Shown here one piece after another: positions 5,482 to 11,718 of a DNA stretch of 11,718 nucleotides. The number at the start of each line of letters is the position of its first letter. Positions within the stretch are counted from its first letter, which is position 1. This DNA is from Actinomycetes bacterium (GTDB lineage Bacteria; Actinomycetota; Actinomycetes; Actinomycetales; Cellulomonadaceae), in NCBI GenBank assembly GCA_023438885.1, contig JAEXPS010000036.1:1-11718 (forward strand). The letters run 5' to 3'. A program made the position numbers and the translations under genes. The notes beneath the pieces were generated by a model. It saw only the letters and a list, made by a program, of their open reading frames with translations. It was not told the origin of the DNA and ran no database searches.

Positions 5482-6324
5482 TCACCCCGCGTTCAGCGCG
5501 GACGCGAGCGCCCGCGCCATCGCCTCGAGCGGCGCGGGCCGGCCCGTCATCAGCCGCACCTGCTCGGCGGCCTGGTGCAGCAGCATCCGCTCCCCGCCGA
5601 CGACGACCCCGCCGGCCTGCCGCCACGCGGCCGCGAGTGCGGTGGGGCGCGGGTCGTAGACGACGTCGAGCAGCACCCCGCCCGTAGCACCGGACAGCGC
5701 TCCGGCGAGGTCGTCGGCCGCGTGCGAGGGCAGGGTGGAGACGACGACGTCGTAGCCCGTCAGGGCTCCTGCTGACGTGTCGAAGCCACGCAGACGGGGC
5801 GAGGTCCCCATCCGGTGGGCGGCGCGCACCAGGGCGGCTGCCCGCCCGGCCGAGCGCACGTACACGTCCGCTCCGGCCACGCCCAGCTCGGCCAGAGCGG
5901 CGAGTGTCGAGGCGGCCGTGGCTCCCCCGCCCAGCACGGCGGCGGTCCGCGGCTCGTCGGTCAGGGCCTCGCGCAGTGCTGCCACGAGCCCGTGGACGTC
6001 GGTGTTCGCGCCGACGAGCGTCCGGGTGGCACCGACGTGCTGCACCAGTACCGTGTTGACGGCGCCGACCACCTGGGCGAGCGGTTCGACGTGGTCCAGC
6101 AGGGGCAGCACCGCGTGCTTGAGGGGCATGGTCAGGGACAGCCCGGCCCAGGACTCGTCGAGCGCGCCGACGAAGCCGGGCAGCTGCTCTTCCGTGACGT
6201 CCACCGCTTCGTAGCGCCAGCCACCCAGCCCCAACGCGCCATAGGCCGCCCGGTGGAGCAGAGGCGACAGCGAGTGCGCGATGGGATGCCCCAGCACCGC
6301 GGCGCGATGCGGTCGGGCCCCCAC
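5482..6324 (-). CDS. aroE: Shikimate dehydrogenase
   Basis: This 280-residue enzyme catalyses reduction of 3-dehydroshikimate to shikimate with NADPH in aromatic amino acid synthesis, in the cytoplasm. Visible family landmarks are the shikimate-binding SLS (18-20), the catalytic Lys in SLTMPLK (K69), GAVNT (N90), NTD (107-109, catalytic Asp109), the nucleotide-binding loop LGGGATA (131-137), STLPS (196-200) and GGERMLLHQA with Gln251. Length is normal. The usual NADP-phosphate motif NRT after the second beta strand is replaced by VRSAGRA (156-162), so cofactor contacts may differ. The GTG at 6324 is chosen because it overlaps the mltG stop (TAGTG) and places the substrate motif near residue 18; the open frame continues upstream within mltG without AroE content. 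In many actinomycetes aroC follows aroE; here the pil genes follow. Confidence 0.93.
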   Translation of the reverse strand: MGARPHRAAVLGHPIAHSLSPLLHRAAYGALGLGGWRYEAVDVTEEQLPGFVGALDESWAGLSLTMPLKHAVLPLLDHVEPLAQVVGAVNTVLVQHVGATRTLVGANTDVHGLVAALREALTDEPRTAAVLGGGATAASTLAALAELGVAGADVYVRSAGRAAALVRAAHRMGTSPRLRGFDTSAGALTGYDVVVSTLPSHAADDLAGALSGATGGVLLDVVYDPRPTALAAAWRQAGGVVVGGERMLLHQAAEQVRLMTGRPAPLEAMARALASALNAG

Positions 6325-7547
6325 TACTGGCTGGGGGTCGGGGTGACGTTCGACTGGAGCCACGCCTTCATGTCGGCCACGCACTGGTCCTGTTCCGCCT
6401 GCGTGGTCGAGAAGCGCGTCTCCTTGGTCTCGAAGTTCACGGTGCACCAGAAGAACCAGGTGCCCTCGGCCGGCGCCAGCACCGCGTCGATCGAGGCTGC
6501 GCCCGGTGCCGAGATCGGTGTGGGCGGCAGACCGCGATGCTTGTACAGGTTGTAGGGGTTGTCGGTGTTCAGCTTGTCGTCGGTCGTCAGATCCAACCCC
6601 GACTTGCCGAGCCCGTAGGCGACCGCCGCGTCGATGTCGAGCGTCCAGCCCTGCTCGATGCGATTCTCGATCGCGCGCGCCATCGGCGGCCGGTCCTCGG
6701 GACGCCCGGCCTCCTTCTCGATGAGCGAGGCCTTCGTCAGCACCGTGAACCACTGGTCCTGCGGGACGCCCTTGGCGCTGAGCACCGAGATCGTCTGCTG
6801 CACCATCTGGGACAGCACGGCCGTCGCGGCGGCGCCGGGCTCCACCTGGTAGGTGCTGGGGGCGAGCCAGCCCTCGGGGTTGCCGTTCGCCTCAGCCGGC
6901 AGGCCGTAGCTCGCGGTGTCCGCCAGCGCGGCATTGAGCTCGTCGACGGAGATCCCCGTGACCTCGTTGATGCGAGTGATGATCTGCTTGACCGTGTAGC
7001 CCTCGGGGATCGTCACCTTCATCGAGACGCGGGCGGCGGGGTTCAGCAGTGCCAGCACCGCGTCCGACGCCTTCATCTCGAGCAGCAGCGAGTAGGTGCC
7101 GGGCTGGATCCTGGCGGCGTCCGGGTTGGCGGCGAACGCCTCGACGAACGCCTCCTGGGTGGCGACGACGCCCGCAGCCACGAGCGTGGCGCCCATCGAC
7201 GCTCCGGTGTCGCCGGCGTTGATCGTCACCAGGGCCGAGGGGCGGCCGGGACCCGGGTAGTCGTGGACCGTCGGCCCCTGGCCGGCGCCCTCGCTGCCGC
7301 CGGAGCCGAACGGAGTCCAGCCGAGCAGCTCGACCACCACGTAGCCGGCACCGAGCAGCATCACCGCGGCGACGACGATCGCCACGATGGCACGCCGACG
7401 GGAGCTGCGGCGCTCCTGCGCGACACGGGCCCGGTCGTAGGACCGGGACCGCCGCGGGGGCTCGAGGTCGTCAGGCATTCCGGCCACGTCGGTGGTCGCC
7501 GGTGAACCCTCGTTGGGGGCCCACCAGTCGAGTCGGCTGTCGCTCAC
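6324..7547 (-). CDS. mltG: Endolytic peptidoglycan transglycosylase MltG (YceG-like)
   Basis: This 407-residue membrane-anchored lytic transglycosylase cuts nascent glycan strands and is thought to set their length. It has an Arg-rich cytoplasmic tail (about 1-52), one membrane helix at about 53-74, a Gly/Ser linker, then the extracytoplasmic YceG/MltG domain. The catalytic region ASLIEKEAG (273-281) contains the expected Glu (E277). The downstream PYNLYKHRGLPPTPISAPG stretch (331-349) is the family's second landmark. The GTG at 7547 is preferred: CAGGAG lies 10 nt upstream, with the ruvX stop inside that spacer. A longer frame from an ATG at 7604 would overlap ruvX by 50 bp and add only a basic tail. 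Order alaS-ruvX-mltG-aroE is a common actinobacterial arrangement. Confidence 0.93.
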   Translation of the reverse strand: MSDSRLDWWAPNEGSPATTDVAGMPDDLEPPRRSRSYDRARVAQERRSSRRRAIVAIVVAAVMLLGAGYVVVELLGWTPFGSGGSEGAGQGPTVHDYPGPGRPSALVTINAGDTGASMGATLVAAGVVATQEAFVEAFAANPDAARIQPGTYSLLLEMKASDAVLALLNPAARVSMKVTIPEGYTVKQIITRINEVTGISVDELNAALADTASYGLPAEANGNPEGWLAPSTYQVEPGAAATAVLSQMVQQTISVLSAKGVPQDQWFTVLTKASLIEKEAGRPEDRPPMARAIENRIEQGWTLDIDAAVAYGLGKSGLDLTTDDKLNTDNPYNLYKHRGLPPTPISAPGAASIDAVLAPAEGTWFFWCTVNFETKETRFSTTQAEQDQCVADMKAWLQSNVTPTPSQ

Positions 7548-7554
7548 CTGTCGT

Positions 7555-8061
7555 TCACTCCTGCTTCGTCGTGCTGCCGTCCGTGCGCCCCCTACGCGCG
7601 TCATCCTGCTGGACGTCGACCCGCTCTCCGGGGCGCCACCCCGTCGCGCGCTCCGAGTCCAGAGCGTCCTGAAGGATCATCACCGCCGCCGCCTGGTCGA
7701 CGACTGCACGGTGCCGACGCCCGGGACGACCGGACGCCGAGAGCGCGCGATGGGCGGACACGGTACTCATCCGCTCATCGACGAGCCGAACCGGGACCGG
7801 TGCGACCGCCTGCGCCAGTGCCTCAGAGTACGCGCGTGCGCTGGCAGCGGAAGCACCTTCTGCGCCGGACAGGTGTCGCGGCAGCCCGACGTACACCGTC
7901 TGCACACCACGTTCGTGCACCTCGGTCACGATCGCGTCCACGTCTCCCTGGCCCCGCTGGAGCGTGGCGACAGGTGTCGCGATCAGCCCGTCGGGGTCGC
8001 TCGCGGCCAGCCCGACGCGCACCGAACCGACGTCCACGCCCAGCCTCGGGCCACGGACCAC
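7555..8061 (-). CDS. ruvX: RuvX/YqgF family RNase H-fold protein (pre-16S rRNA processing)
   Basis: This 168-residue protein has the YqgF/RuvX RNase H-like fold, a family linked to maturation of the 16S rRNA 5' end and earlier annotated as a Holliday junction resolvase. Landmarks are LGVDVGSVRVG with Asp10, the central VDERMST with Glu96, and VDQAAAVMILQ with Asp122, together the expected acidic triad. The last 25-30 residues are polar and probably disordered. The GTG at 8061 lies 14 nt past the alaS stop. No clear ribosome site is visible, and the frame stays open upstream (a CTG at 8079 would add six residues), so the exact start is uncertain. Translation probably depends on alaS readout. 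Confidence 0.9.
   Translation of the reverse strand: MVRGPRLGVDVGSVRVGLAASDPDGLIATPVATLQRGQGDVDAIVTEVHERGVQTVYVGLPRHLSGAEGASAASARAYSEALAQAVAPVPVRLVDERMSTVSAHRALSASGRPGRRHRAVVDQAAAVMILQDALDSERATGWRPGERVDVQQDDARRGRTDGSTTKQE
7558..7563 (-). promoter_or_regulatory. Shine-Dalgarno deciding the mltG start
   Basis: CAGGAG on the minus strand overlaps the last codons of ruvX and lies 10 nt before the GTG at 7547. It supports reinitiation after the ruvX stop (7557-7555) and argues against the upstream ATG at 7604. Confidence 0.65.
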
Positions 8062-8075
8062 GGGGTCGCCCGTGC

Positions 8076-10760
8076 TCAGGGCCGCACCGCCGCGACGATG
8101 GCGTCCAGCGCCTCGCGCACCTTGGTGGCGTCCTGGCCGCCGCCCTGAGCGAGGTCGTCCTTGCCGCCGCCACCTCCGCCGAGGACCTGTGAAGCCAGCC
8201 GCACCAGCTCGCCGGCGCGCAGCCCCGCGTCGCGGGCGGGGCCGTTGGTCGCGACGACGACCACGGGGCGCCCCTTGCTCGCACCGGCCACCGCGACGAG
8301 TGATGCAGCCGCATCCCCCAGACGTGAGCGCACGTCGAGGGCGAGCGTCCGCAGGTCGTCGGCCGAGGCGACCTCGCCCGCGTCGTGGGCGACGACACGC
8401 GTGGTTCCGACGAGCACCGGTGAGCCGGCCAGGCTCCCCGCCGCCGCCAGGAGCTGGCCCTGGCGCAGGTTGGCCAGCTCCTTCTCCGACTCACGCAGCC
8501 GGGTCAGCAGCCCCGACACGCGGTCGGCGAGCTCGTCGGGCCGCGCCTGGAGCAGGCCGGTGAGCTGGCCGACGAGCGCGCGCTCCTTGGCGTGCTGGAC
8601 GTAGGCGCCGTCGCCGACCAGCGCGTCGACGCGACGCACCCCCGAGCCGATCGACGCCTCGCCCAGGAGGGTGACCAGGCCGAGCTCTCCCGACCGCTTG
8701 ACGTGGGTCCCCGCGCACAGCTCCAGCGACCAGTCGCCCCCGATCGAGACGACGCGCACGGTGTTGCCGTACTTCTCGCCGAACAAGGCCATCGCGCCCA
8801 GCGCGCGAGCCTCGTCGATCGGCATGGTCGAGTCGGTGACGTCGAGGTTCTCCTGGAGGCGCTCGTTGACCCGACCCTCGATCTGCGCGAGCGACCCGGA
8901 CGGCACCGCCGAGCCCGAGCGGAAGTCGAAACGCAGCCGGCTGGGGGCGTTCTCCGAGCCCGCCTGAGTGGCCGTCGATCCGAGCTCCTCGCGCAGCGCC
9001 TTGTGCACCATGTGCGTGGCCGTGTGGGCACGGGCGATCGCCCGACGACGGTCGGTGTCGATGCTCGCGACGCCGGACTCGCCGAACGTCACCGTGCCGT
9101 CCACCAGCCGGCCGCGGTGCACGTTGAGGCCCTTGATCGGTGCCTGCACGTCGTCGACCTCGATCCGCGCGCCGCCCTCCATGAGGATGACGCCCTGGTC
9201 CGCGAGCTGGCCGCCCGCCTCCGCGTAGAACGGCGTGACGTCGAGGATCACCTCGACGTGCGCCGGCGCGGTCGCGGCCGGGGTCGGCTGCCCGTCGACG
9301 AGCAGCCCGACCACCGTGCCATGGGCCACGTCGTCGGTGTACCCGACGAACTGCACGGCGTGGCCGTGCTCTCCCATGAGCCGCGAGTGCACCTCCGAGT
9401 ACGCCTGCGTGTTGGCGTGGCCGGTCTTCTTCGCCAGCGCGTCCGCACGGGCGCGCGCCTTCTGCTCGGCCATCAGCGTGCGGAACGCCGTCTCGTCGAC
9501 CGCCACGCCCTGCTCGGCTGCCATCTCCAACGTGAGGTCGATCGGGAACCCGTACGTGTCGTGCAGCGCAAAGGCCTGCTCGCCGGAGAGCACCGGCTCG
9601 GCGGCGCCCTTGGCCCGCGCCACCGCGGTGTCGAGGATCGTCGTGCCCGCCTCGAGCGTGCGCCGGAACGCCTCCTCCTCGCCGTAGGCCACCTGCGAGA
9701 TGCGTGAGAAGTCCGCCGCGACGTTCGGGTAGCTGGGTGACATGGCGTCACGCGAGACCGGAAGGAGCTCGGGCAGCACCGGCTCGTCCACCCCGAGCAG
9801 TCGCATCGAGCGGACCACGCGGCGCAGCAGGCGACGCAGCACGTAGCCACGGCCCTCGTTGGACGGCGTGACGCCGTCGCCGATGAGCATGAGCGCGGAG
9901 CGGACGTGGTCCGCCACGACGCGCATGCGCACGTCCTCGGTCTCGTCCGTGCCGTAGCGGTGGCCCGAGATCTCCTCGGCCTTCGCGATGACCGGGAACA
10001 CCTCGTCGATCTCGTACATGTTGGCCTTGTCCTGGAGCAGGAACGCGATGCGCTCCAGGCCGGCGCCGGTGTCGATCGCCTTCTTGTCGAGCTCGCCGAG
10101 CAGCGGGTAGTCCTTGCCCTGGCCCTCGCCGCGGATGAACTCGTCGAAGACCAGGTTCCAGATCTCGAGGTAGCGGTCGCCGCCCGGGTCCACGGTGCCG
10201 CCGACGGCCTCCGGTCCGTACGCGGGCCCGCGGTCGACGTGGAACTCCGCGCAGGGACCGGCCGGGCCGGGCTGGCCGGTGTCCCAGAAGATCTTCTCCC
10301 GCGGCAGCTGCACGATGTGCCGGCGGTCGATGCCGACCCTCTGCAGGGCGTCGAGCGACTCGGAGTCCTGGTCCCAGATCGTCACCCAGAGCTTGTCGCC
10401 GTCGAAGCCGTAGCCGCCCGCGGCCTGCGACGTGGTCAGCAGGTCCCAGGCGAACTCGATGGCGCCGGTCTTGAAGTAGTCGCCGAACGAGAAGTTGCCG
10501 TTCATCTGGAAGAACGTGCCGTGGCGCGTGGTCTTGCCGACGTTCTCGATGTCGTTGGTGCGGATGCACTTCTGCACGCTGGCCACCCGGGGCCACGGCG
10601 GCTGCTGGGTCCCGAGGATGTACGGGATGAACGGCACCATGCCGGCGATGGTGAACAGGATCGAGGGGTCGGGTGAGATCAGCGGCACGGACGGCACGAT
10701 GGCGTGGTCCTTGGACTCGAAGTAGTCGAGCCAGCGCTGGCGGATCTCGGCGGTGCGCAT
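8076..10760 (-). CDS. alaS: Alanyl-tRNA synthetase
   Basis: This 894-residue class II synthetase charges tRNA-Ala and edits mischarged Ser/Gly. The catalytic core opens with LFTIAGMVPF, VQKCIRTNDIENVG (62-75) and the FFQMNGNFSFGDYF region (84-96). An aminoacyl-tRNA recognition part follows to about residue 460. The editing domain carries both zinc-binding motifs, HTATH (H579, H583) and CAGTH (C682, H686). The C-terminal DHHA1/C-Ala domain ends with the glycine-rich GGGGGGKDDLAQGGG (861-875). Length is slightly above the usual 875 or so. The ATG at 10760 is preceded by GAGGA with 5 nt spacing; the open frame continues upstream to 11285 but that part overlaps another gene in antisense-like composition and is not AlaS. 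The gene is complete, with no missing key residue. Confidence 0.98.
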   Translation of the reverse strand: MRTAEIRQRWLDYFESKDHAIVPSVPLISPDPSILFTIAGMVPFIPYILGTQQPPWPRVASVQKCIRTNDIENVGKTTRHGTFFQMNGNFSFGDYFKTGAIEFAWDLLTTSQAAGGYGFDGDKLWVTIWDQDSESLDALQRVGIDRRHIVQLPREKIFWDTGQPGPAGPCAEFHVDRGPAYGPEAVGGTVDPGGDRYLEIWNLVFDEFIRGEGQGKDYPLLGELDKKAIDTGAGLERIAFLLQDKANMYEIDEVFPVIAKAEEISGHRYGTDETEDVRMRVVADHVRSALMLIGDGVTPSNEGRGYVLRRLLRRVVRSMRLLGVDEPVLPELLPVSRDAMSPSYPNVAADFSRISQVAYGEEEAFRRTLEAGTTILDTAVARAKGAAEPVLSGEQAFALHDTYGFPIDLTLEMAAEQGVAVDETAFRTLMAEQKARARADALAKKTGHANTQAYSEVHSRLMGEHGHAVQFVGYTDDVAHGTVVGLLVDGQPTPAATAPAHVEVILDVTPFYAEAGGQLADQGVILMEGGARIEVDDVQAPIKGLNVHRGRLVDGTVTFGESGVASIDTDRRRAIARAHTATHMVHKALREELGSTATQAGSENAPSRLRFDFRSGSAVPSGSLAQIEGRVNERLQENLDVTDSTMPIDEARALGAMALFGEKYGNTVRVVSIGGDWSLELCAGTHVKRSGELGLVTLLGEASIGSGVRRVDALVGDGAYVQHAKERALVGQLTGLLQARPDELADRVSGLLTRLRESEKELANLRQGQLLAAAGSLAGSPVLVGTTRVVAHDAGEVASADDLRTLALDVRSRLGDAAASLVAVAGASKGRPVVVVATNGPARDAGLRAGELVRLASQVLGGGGGGKDDLAQGGGQDATKVREALDAIVAAVRP

Positions 10761-10765
10761 GAGTG

Positions 10766-10770
10766 TCCTC
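10766..10770 (-). promoter_or_regulatory. Shine-Dalgarno for alaS
   Basis: GAGGA on the minus strand lies 5 nt before the ATG at 10760. It confirms this start within a much longer open frame. Confidence 0.6.
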
Positions 10771-10833
10771 GTCACGTCTCGGCGCGCCGGTGCGGGCGCG
10801 TAGGTCTCTAGGTCAAGCGTCGCAGACGGGCCC

Positions 10834-10847
10834 GGTTCTTCCGAACC
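10834..10847 (-). terminator. Small hairpin between the DUF6167-like gene and alaS
   Basis: GGTTC, the tetraloop GGAA and GAACC form a perfect 5-bp stem just past the stop of the upstream small gene. No T-run follows, so this may be a weak terminator, an attenuating stem in the alaS leader, or chance. No T-box sequence was recognised around it. Confidence 0.25.
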
Positions 10848-10855
10848 CGTGGCAA

Positions 10856-11233
10856 TCAGAAGAAGGCGTAGCCGTCGTCGTCGTCCGGGTCCTCGAGGGG
10901 GCCTTGCGCCCACGAGGACGGGACGGGCCGACGGCGCTGGGCGGCCGAGCCGCGCGCGGGGCGCAGCTCGGCCCACGCGGCTCGCCCGGAGGCTCTGATC
11001 TCGTCGAGGTCGGCATCGTCGCCGAGGAGAGCGGTACGCAGCTCCTGCTCCCGCTCGGCCACGCCGGCCGAGAACTCCCCGAGGACGCCCTTGGCGGTGT
11101 GCCTCAGGCGGCTGGCGGTGCCGATGGCGGCCGCGGCGTCGGCGGGCACGTACTCGGCGACGAGGCGGCGCCCGTAGCGCACGACGACTACGGAGAGCCC
11201 GACGCCGACGCCGATCCAGAACAGCCGCTTCAT
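10856..11233 (-). CDS. Small membrane-anchored protein, DUF6167-like
   Basis: This 125-residue protein starts with a short hydrophobic segment (about 4-18, FWIGVGVGLSVVVVR) that could anchor it to the membrane. A helical charged middle part follows (about 40-90). The C-terminus is acidic, ending in DPDDDDGYAFF. It resembles the DUF6167 family placed just before alaS in many actinomycetes; this match is from memory of position and pattern, and the function is unknown. The ATG at 11233 overlaps the stop of the preceding gene as ATGA, so the two are probably co-translated, with AGGGA 6 nt upstream. A longer open frame in the same phase reaches 11674 but runs out of frame through the DUF948 gene and is not credible. 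Confidence 0.8.
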   Translation of the reverse strand: MKRLFWIGVGVGLSVVVVRYGRRLVAEYVPADAAAAIGTASRLRHTAKGVLGEFSAGVAEREQELRTALLGDDADLDEIRASGRAAWAELRPARGSAAQRRRPVPSSWAQGPLEDPDDDDGYAFF

Positions 11234-11598
11234 CGCGCGTCCCTGCCCTTGCCACGCAGGCCGGACGCGGCGCGGCGCACGCCATGGGTGAAGGCCGCGA
11301 CCTTGATCAGCGGGCCGCCGACCGTCGCGGCGAACAGGGCCGTCAGCGCCGAGACGTTCTGGGACACGTCGGCGGCCGCGGTGGTCACCTTGTCGACCTT
11401 GTCGAGCTGGACGTTGCCGCTGGCGACCGCCTTGGCGGCCTCGTCGATCACGGGGACGGAGTGGTCGGTCATCTCGCGCAGCGCGCGCGAGGCCTCGTCG
11501 AACGTGCGGCCGAGCTTCACCAACGGCACGGCCAGGACCCCCACGAGGGCGACGAACGCCACCGCCGCGATGAGGCCCGCGATGTCGCCGCCGCTCAT
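11230..11598 (-). CDS. DUF948 domain protein
   Basis: This 122-residue protein has one N-terminal membrane helix (about 5-28) followed by a helical region with heptad-like spacing (VDKVDKVTTAAADVSQNV) and a basic tail ending GLRGKGRDAR. This is the DUF948 pattern, a family of small membrane-tethered coiled proteins with no firm function. The ATG at 11598 has GGGGAG with 6 nt spacing. Its stop overlaps the start of the next gene (ATGA). The pair sits upstream of alaS as in other actinomycetes; whether it has anything to do with translation or envelope biology cannot be told from the sequence. Confidence 0.82.
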   Translation of the reverse strand: MSGGDIAGLIAAVAFVALVGVLAVPLVKLGRTFDEASRALREMTDHSVPVIDEAAKAVASGNVQLDKVDKVTTAAADVSQNVSALTALFAATVGGPLIKVAAFTHGVRRAASGLRGKGRDAR

Positions 11599-11628
11599 GG
11601 AGCTCTCCCCTCGTGTGATCCGCGGCCC

Positions 11629-11634
11629 ACCCTA
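11629..11634 (-). promoter_or_regulatory. Possible -10 element for the DUF948 gene
   Basis: TAGGGT on the minus strand fits the actinobacterial TAnnnT -10 pattern and would give a leader of about 25 nt. No convincing -35 lies 16-18 nt upstream, so this is tentative. Confidence 0.3.
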
Positions 11635-11680
11635 CCGATGCGGGGGCCGCGGACCCCAGGCGATAGCCCGCCACGACGAC

Positions 11681-11708
11681 GCCCCCCCAGCCCCCGGCAG
11701 TGGGGGGC
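11681..11708. repeat. G/C-only inverted repeat at the right edge
   Basis: GCCCCCC (11681-11687) pairs with GGGGGGC (11702-11708) around a 14-nt loop. It may be a terminator for the gene beyond the right edge, although there is no T-run on the minus strand. The roughly 120 bp between this edge and the DUF948 start hold no gene that I can see. Confidence 0.3.
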
Positions 11709-11718
11709 GGCGCGGGGC

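Noticed and set aside
7548..7604. Longer mltG start at an ATG (7604)
   Set aside because: It would overlap ruvX by 50 bp and has no ribosome site, while the GTG at 7547 has CAGGAG 10 nt upstream.
10811..10816. TTGACC as a -35 for alaS
   Set aside because: No TAnnnT lies 16-18 nt downstream, so no standard promoter could be completed.
10761..10855. T-box or other riboswitch in the alaS leader
   Set aside because: The gap is only 95 bp and shows one short stem. No T-box consensus was found.
10761..11285. Upstream continuation of the alaS open frame
   Set aside because: The AlaS family begins at the ATG at 10760 with its own ribosome site. The extra part crosses the DUF6167-like gene and the start of the DUF948 overlap in another frame.

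Overview
This window reads as a chromosomal segment of a high-GC Gram-positive bacterium, most likely an actinomycete of the Micrococcales (Cellulomonas-like). The evidence is the very GC-rich sequence, the frequent GTG starts, the gene order DUF948 - short membrane protein - alaS - ruvX - mltG - aroE, and a type IV pilus set of the kind found in that group. The assignment rests on gene order and protein style, not on a database search. All ten genes lie on the minus strand, so the biological reading direction runs from the right edge to the left edge.

Region 1 (about 11634 to 5482) is a compact housekeeping cluster. It holds two small membrane-associated proteins of unknown role (DUF948-type, then a DUF6167-like protein, joined by an ATGA overlap), alanyl-tRNA synthetase (alaS), the YqgF/RuvX RNase H-fold protein (ruvX), the membrane-anchored endolytic transglycosylase MltG, and shikimate dehydrogenase (aroE). 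The ruvX stop codon lies between the mltG Shine-Dalgarno sequence and its GTG start. The mltG stop overlaps the aroE start as TAGTG.

Region 2 (about 5481 to 86) is a type IV pilus locus: pilB (extension ATPase), pilT (retraction ATPase with an unusually long proline-rich N-terminus), pilC (inner-membrane platform) and pilA (prepilin with a class III signal). pilT and pilC are coupled as TGATG. Separate gaps precede pilB, pilT and pilA. The minor components (prepilin peptidase, PilM/N/O-type proteins) are not in the window and may lie past the left edge.

The most interesting signal is regulatory. Each of the three pil gaps carries the same bipartite motif on the coding strand: TCA(A/C)GTCC, exactly 12 bases, then G(C/A)CGAT. 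This matches the shape of promoters for the FliA/SigD/WhiG (sigma-28) family. It suggests that pilB, pilT-pilC and pilA form one regulon under a motility or developmental sigma factor. A tandem 22-bp repeat upstream of pilB and inverted repeats around the pilA promoter and leader may add further control. No RNA genes, mobile elements or CRISPR arrays were seen, and no gap exceeds about 250 bases.
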